DNA of 8,923 nt from Bacteroidota bacterium (GTDB lineage Bacteria > Bacteroidota > Kryptoniia > Kryptoniales > JAKASW01). The stretch is from positions 1 to 8,923 of the forward strand of contig JAJYOS010000208.1 of the NCBI GenBank assembly GCA_021796055.1. Reading direction: 5' to 3'. Under the pieces are notes generated by a model, which worked only from the letters and a program-made list of their open reading frames with translations, had not been told where the DNA came from and searched no databases. Shown in pieces: positions 5,209 to 8,923 of the stretch. The translations under genes and the position numbers were made by a program. Position 1 is the first letter of the stretch; each line of letters opens with the position of its first letter.

Positions 5209-8200
5209 TCATTTCCTGCTCCTGTTCTTCATAAGACATTCCCTCGTCCCGTTTCCTGCGAAGTACTCACACTCACCGCAATGAAGCGACTTATCCGGCA
5301 GGGTTCCTGCCTCAACTTCCGCGGACTTTATCCCCTGTACCATCAACCGGAGTTCTTCCTCGAAATCCGACAAGTCCCCTCCCGAGTAGACCTTTCGAAG
5401 ATAGTTACCGGGTTCGCGGGTGAATATTATCGTCACGTCGAATTCATTCTGCCCGGGCTTTAGATCGCGGCAGAGAAGCGCGTACAGCTTCATCTGTATT
5501 TCATAACCGGCATAGATTTCCTCTCGGGGCTTGTCCAGTCGATTCGTCTTGTAATCGAAAACATGAAATCCTTTTTCGTCCTCGACGAGAAGGTCGAGCG
5601 TGCCCGTTAGAAAGTCCTGCCCGAATCTGCGGGTTATAGTCTGCTCAAGATACTTCTTTCCATCTGCCCCGACTGCTTCGAGCGTCTTTAGCGCATTGCC
5701 GACGTCCTCGAATATCTCCGCCTTAAGAGCAACGGCATCCGCTTCGGAGAGATGCCGTCCAAATCCGGCAGACATTGCCAGTTTCACTGCATCCGCCACC
5801 GCTCCCTCGTCGCTACGGCCAACCGCTAAAATCCGCTCGAGTACGGAATGCACGAGACTGCCCTTCGCGGTCGAGAGAATTGTGTCGTCATACTCCTCCG
5901 ACTTGAAATCGGATCCCGAAGATCTGAGATCGCGACCCGGAGTTCCTTCTTCTGTCCCATGATTTCCCCCGGAATGCCCCTTCGGGACACTTTCCATCTC
6001 GATTGATGGCATACCGAGCCGGTACCTCAGGAAATATTTTGTCGGACAGAGCTTGAAAGTCTGTAACAGAGTGGCGGAGTAGAATTCTCCCCCCGTGCCG
6101 GCAGGTATCTGTGTCAGCAACACTTCGCCCACTTCCCGTTTCCTGTCAGCCTCCTCAACCGCCCGAACCGGCACTACCGGAACGCCGCGGCGCATCAGAA
6201 TCTTCCCTGATGGGAATTCGAGGTAGCCTGATGCGGGAGGCATAGAGAGATCGAACGTCCTGCTCAATACATCGGTGAATGAGTTGATACCGGAGATGCT
6301 TCCGGGTTTCTTAGACGATGTTGTCAGGATGAGTTTATCCATCGCCCTCGTGCACGCGACATAAAACAGCCTCGTAATCTCCGCCTGTTCGTTCATGCTC
6401 TCCAGTCTTTTGTAAAGAGAGAGAGAAGGGGGCACTTCGCTTCTTACGAAAGGCAGGATCCCGACGGCATCGTTTATAACCATCTGTCTGCTTCTGTTGG
6501 ATGTCGCATCGCAGAACGGCACGAATACCACGGGAAACTCGAGACCCTTCGCCGTGTGCACGGTCATAATCTTCACTGCGTCGACTGCCTCTTCCACCGG
6601 CGCCTGTCCTTCACGCGCAGTTTCCTTCAAATATTTGATCCGTTCGACAAAATCGAAAAGATTGTTGAAACCTCGCCCTTCGAATTCCCGGGCAATGCCG
6701 AGTAGTTTCCTGAGATTAGCGATTCGCTGATTAGCTGTCGGTGAGAGACGATAAGCGCCGAGCCAGCCGGTTCTCTCCAGGATCCTGTTTATCAGCTGAG
6801 GTATAGTCAATCTCTGCGCGAGCTGGATCTCTTCGCTGAGAATGTTCGCCGCATACCTGACGCTGTCGCCGGCGTCGTGCGATTCAGAGAGGCTGAGCAG
6901 TCTCCTAAAAAGTGTTGCCCCTTCGGACAGCGACATCCTGTACAGCTCGTTTTCCGATATTCCGAAGAAAGGCGAACGCAGAACCGTCAGCAGCGATATA
7001 TCGGAATCATTATCGAGGAGGAACTTCAGGTAGTTTGTCAGGTCGAATATCTCTTGTGAGGAATAGAAACCTATTCCCGATGACACGACGTACGGCACGC
7101 CGTACTTCGATAGGGCCTCTTCAAGCAGTGGAAGTCTCGAGCGCGTTCTGAGTAGTATCGCTATGTCGCCGTATGCGACCGGACGCGGCTGTTCGTTCGT
7201 TTTGACGGTCTTCACTGTTTCCCCGGAGTCGATCATAGCGCGGATTCTCGATGCCGTAAAGACTGCCTGGAGCTCGTTTGCACTTAGGCCGCCTTCATCC
7301 GCGCTCGCTTCCTCTTCGGCTTCAGATTCAGACCGCCCTGATTTTTGCGAAATGAAGATCTCAATCGAATCCGCCGCTCCTCCAGGCCTGTGCGGGATTA
7401 GCGGTTTGTACGCAGTCTGGCTTGTAACGGGGAGGTCGATCGCCCCAAATATGTTGTCACCGGACATGGCCTTTTCGAAGACCGCGTTCACAAACCCCGC
7501 TATGTCGGAGTTCATGCGGAAACTTTCCAGGAGCGATACCGAAGCTCCGCTGGCAAGCTTCAGAAGATCTTCCTCAGCCTTTTTCGATACCTCAACCTGT
7601 GCGTTCCTGAACCGGTAGATCGACTGTTTCGGGTCGCCTACGACGAACAGCCTGGCGTCCCCGGCAAAATTACCGAGAAGGCTCGTGAATATATCGTACT
7701 GCAGGAAGTTCGTGTCCTGGAACTCGTCTACCATGACATGAGTGAACCGTGAACGGAGTGTGTTTCTCACAGACTCCTTTTCCCGCAGGAGGCGGAGCGT
7801 GAGTATCTGAAGGTCGTCGAAGTCGACCGCGCCGACTGAATATTTCTTCCTCGCATAGTTGTGGTCGCTTAGTTCGTAGAGAGCCAGAAGAGTCTTCAGC
7901 AGGTCGACGTAATCACTGAGAGCAGCCCCGTTCTCCTTCGAGTCTTTGACCACGGTGGAGACAGCGCGCAGGACGGACAAGGTTTCGGCCGCAGACCGCG
8001 ACGCGCCATCTTCGACCGAGACTTCCCTCTTCCGGGGTGTCCCATCCTGCGTGAGTATCCTCTGGAGGAGACCACTGAGTATTTCAAGAAGATCATCAGG
8101 CTTCACCCTGTCATCCGCAGCTGCGTCCTTCAAAGTCTCAAGATCACTACTGATATCGGCCTTCCTGAATTTGACATTCTCCTGTACAGCTGCCGCTACG

Positions 8201-8862
8201 GCCCGGGCTAAACTAACCCAATGCTCTCTCACGGATTCCTCGTCGATGACGAGTCCTCTGCCGCTCAGTTTAATATGCTCGATCTTCTCGCGGTCGTCCA
8301 GCAGCCTCACCAGTATACCGAGCGTTTTCCTGTAGCCGATTCTGACCAGGAGATCGTTCACTCTCTTCATCCCACCTGCCGGCAATCCAGTCCCGGCAGA
8401 TCCGGGCCGCTCATCCGCAAGAGACTCTCTTATGGCCTCGTCACAAGCCTCTTCCTTCAAGGAAGACGCGTCGAAATCCTCGAGCACCTTGAAGTTCGCA
8501 TCTATCTCCGCTTCGACCGGAAACTCACGCAGTACCTGGGAGCAAAATGAATGGATGGTGCTGATGTTCGCGTCGAGCATCTGCTTTTTTGCATTTCTCA
8601 GGGACATGAGGACTTCGGGGCCCGTATTTCCTGCAGGAGAGAGTTCGGAGTTGATCCGCTGGACGATCTTCTGGCGCAGTTCGAGTGCGGCTTTCTCCGT
8701 AAAAGTCAGACACAGGATCCGGTCGACACCGGCGCCGCTCCTGACAGACTCAACATACCGCTCCACAAGCACCCTGGTCTTTCCGGAACCCGCGCTAGCC
8801 GTTACGGAGATGTGTTTGTCGAGCGCGAGGGCCTTCTTCTGCTGTTCGGTCAACCCTGCCAT
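5209..8862 (-). CDS. AddA/RecB-like UvrD-family helicase-nuclease
   Basis: The product has 1217 residues from the ATG at 8862. It is a superfamily 1A helicase fused to a C-terminal PD-(D/E)XK nuclease, as in AddA, which resects DNA double-strand ends for recombination. Visible motifs are Walker A ASAGSGKT (22-29), then LTFTEKAALELR, the Walker B motif DEFQDT (379-384), GDPKQS (409-414), VHTAKGLEF (768-776) and LFYVACTRA ending at 840. The nuclease shows GSLVHSVLE (H1005), GTLDLL (D1090), DYKT (D1103, K1105) and QMKLYAL. Cysteines at 939, 1195, 1198 and 1209 bracket the nuclease like an Fe-S cluster site. The start at 8862 gives the family-like beginning MAGLTEQQKKAL. The frame stays open to the window edge, with further in-frame starts at 8889 and 8919. 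Another reading frame ends one base before 8862. The gene converges on the feo operon across about 50 bases. Confidence 0.93.
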   Translation of the reverse strand: MAGLTEQQKKALALDKHISVTASAGSGKTRVLVERYVESVRSGAGVDRILCLTFTEKAALELRQKIVQRINSELSPAGNTGPEVLMSLRNAKKQMLDANISTIHSFCSQVLREFPVEAEIDANFKVLEDFDASSLKEEACDEAIRESLADERPGSAGTGLPAGGMKRVNDLLVRIGYRKTLGILVRLLDDREKIEHIKLSGRGLVIDEESVREHWVSLARAVAAAVQENVKFRKADISSDLETLKDAAADDRVKPDDLLEILSGLLQRILTQDGTPRKREVSVEDGASRSAAETLSVLRAVSTVVKDSKENGAALSDYVDLLKTLLALYELSDHNYARKKYSVGAVDFDDLQILTLRLLREKESVRNTLRSRFTHVMVDEFQDTNFLQYDIFTSLLGNFAGDARLFVVGDPKQSIYRFRNAQVEVSKKAEEDLLKLASGASVSLLESFRMNSDIAGFVNAVFEKAMSGDNIFGAIDLPVTSQTAYKPLIPHRPGGAADSIEIFISQKSGRSESEAEEEASADEGGLSANELQAVFTASRIRAMIDSGETVKTVKTNEQPRPVAYGDIAILLRTRSRLPLLEEALSKYGVPYVVSSGIGFYSSQEIFDLTNYLKFLLDNDSDISLLTVLRSPFFGISENELYRMSLSEGATLFRRLLSLSESHDAGDSVRYAANILSEEIQLAQRLTIPQLINRILERTGWLGAYRLSPTANQRIANLRKLLGIAREFEGRGFNNLFDFVERIKYLKETAREGQAPVEEAVDAVKIMTVHTAKGLEFPVVFVPFCDATSNRSRQMVINDAVGILPFVRSEVPPSLSLYKRLESMNEQAEITRLFYVACTRAMDKLILTTSSKKPGSISGINSFTDVLSRTFDLSMPPASGYLEFPSGKILMRRGVPVVPVRAVEEADRKREVGEVLLTQIPAGTGGEFYSATLLQTFKLCPTKYFLRYRLGMPSIEMESVPKGHSGGNHGTEEGTPGRDLRSSGSDFKSEEYDDTILSTAKGSLVHSVLERILAVGRSDEGAVADAVKLAMSAGFGRHLSEADAVALKAEIFEDVGNALKTLEAVGADGKKYLEQTITRRFGQDFLTGTLDLLVEDEKGFHVFDYKTNRLDKPREEIYAGYEIQMKLYALLCRDLKPGQNEFDVTIIFTREPGNYLRKVYSGGDLSDFEEELRLMVQGIKSAEVEAGTLPDKSLHCGECEYFAGNGTRECLMKNRSRK

Positions 8863-8863
8863 T

Positions 8864-8923
8864 TTATTCCGGAGAGGAGTTCCTTCCATTTTCTGTAAAG
8901 CTGCGCCGTCGCACGGCATCACG
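8864..8923 (-). CDS. C-terminal tail of an upstream gene, possibly AddB-like (partial)
   Basis: Reading leftwards from the window edge, one frame gives 19 codons (RDAVRRRSFTENGRNSSPE) and then a TAA at 8866-8864, one base before the helicase-nuclease ATG at 8862. A stop codon placed this tightly before a start is typical of genes in one operon, and addA-type genes commonly follow addB-type genes. The basic RDAVRRR could follow the last cysteine of an AddB-like nuclease. However, no motif is visible in 19 codons, so identity is only a positional guess. Confidence 0.35.
   Translation of the reverse strand, partial: RDAVRRRSFTENGRNSSPE

Overview
The window looks like ordinary chromosomal DNA from a bacterium of moderate GC content. 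It is tentatively a member of the Bacteroidota/Chlorobi/Ignavibacteria (FCB) neighbourhood. That placement is an inference from protein style (compact DUF58 protein, FeoA/FeoB with a tiny Cys-tailed membrane protein, large UvrD-type helicase-nuclease) and not from any marker gene. No rRNA, tRNA, CRISPR array, prophage or insertion sequence was recognised.

Layout. (1) Positions 1-1159, minus strand: a DUF58/von Willebrand-like protein, then a 172-base intergenic stretch holding a nested inverted-repeat structure, then the first 29 codons of a gene that leaves the window. (2) Positions 1160-1321: a divergent intergenic region with a strong sigma70-like promoter (TTGACA, 17 bases, TAATTT) reading rightwards. 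(3) Positions 1322-5157, plus strand: an iron-homeostasis block made of a small exported, probably outer-membrane beta-barrel protein, a Fur-family repressor, FeoA, FeoB and a 33-residue FeoB-associated Cys-rich membrane protein. feoA/feoB and feoB/small gene are joined by 4-base ATGA overlaps. (4) Positions 5158-8923, minus strand, convergent with the iron block: an AddA/RecB-like helicase-nuclease with a likely four-cysteine Fe-S nuclease domain, preceded one base upstream by the last codons of another reading frame, possibly the AddB-like partner.

How the genes work together. FeoB with FeoA and the small membrane protein form a ferrous-iron importer in the cytoplasmic membrane, and the Fur-family protein is the likely iron-responsive regulator. 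The most interesting signal is a shared 17-base imperfect palindrome (TTTAGAC, 3 bases, GTYTWAA). It occurs at the predicted start of transcription of the beta-barrel gene (1248-1264) and again just upstream of the Fur gene (2164-2180), where a third half-site extends it. This suggests one regulon joining the uncharacterised beta-barrel protein to fur-feoAB. The helicase-nuclease is a separate double-strand-break repair unit.

Nothing here is clearly a new system. The items most worth checking are the shared operator with its linked outer-membrane protein, the structured intergenic element at 151-244, and the Fe-S-type nuclease domain on an AddA-type subunit.
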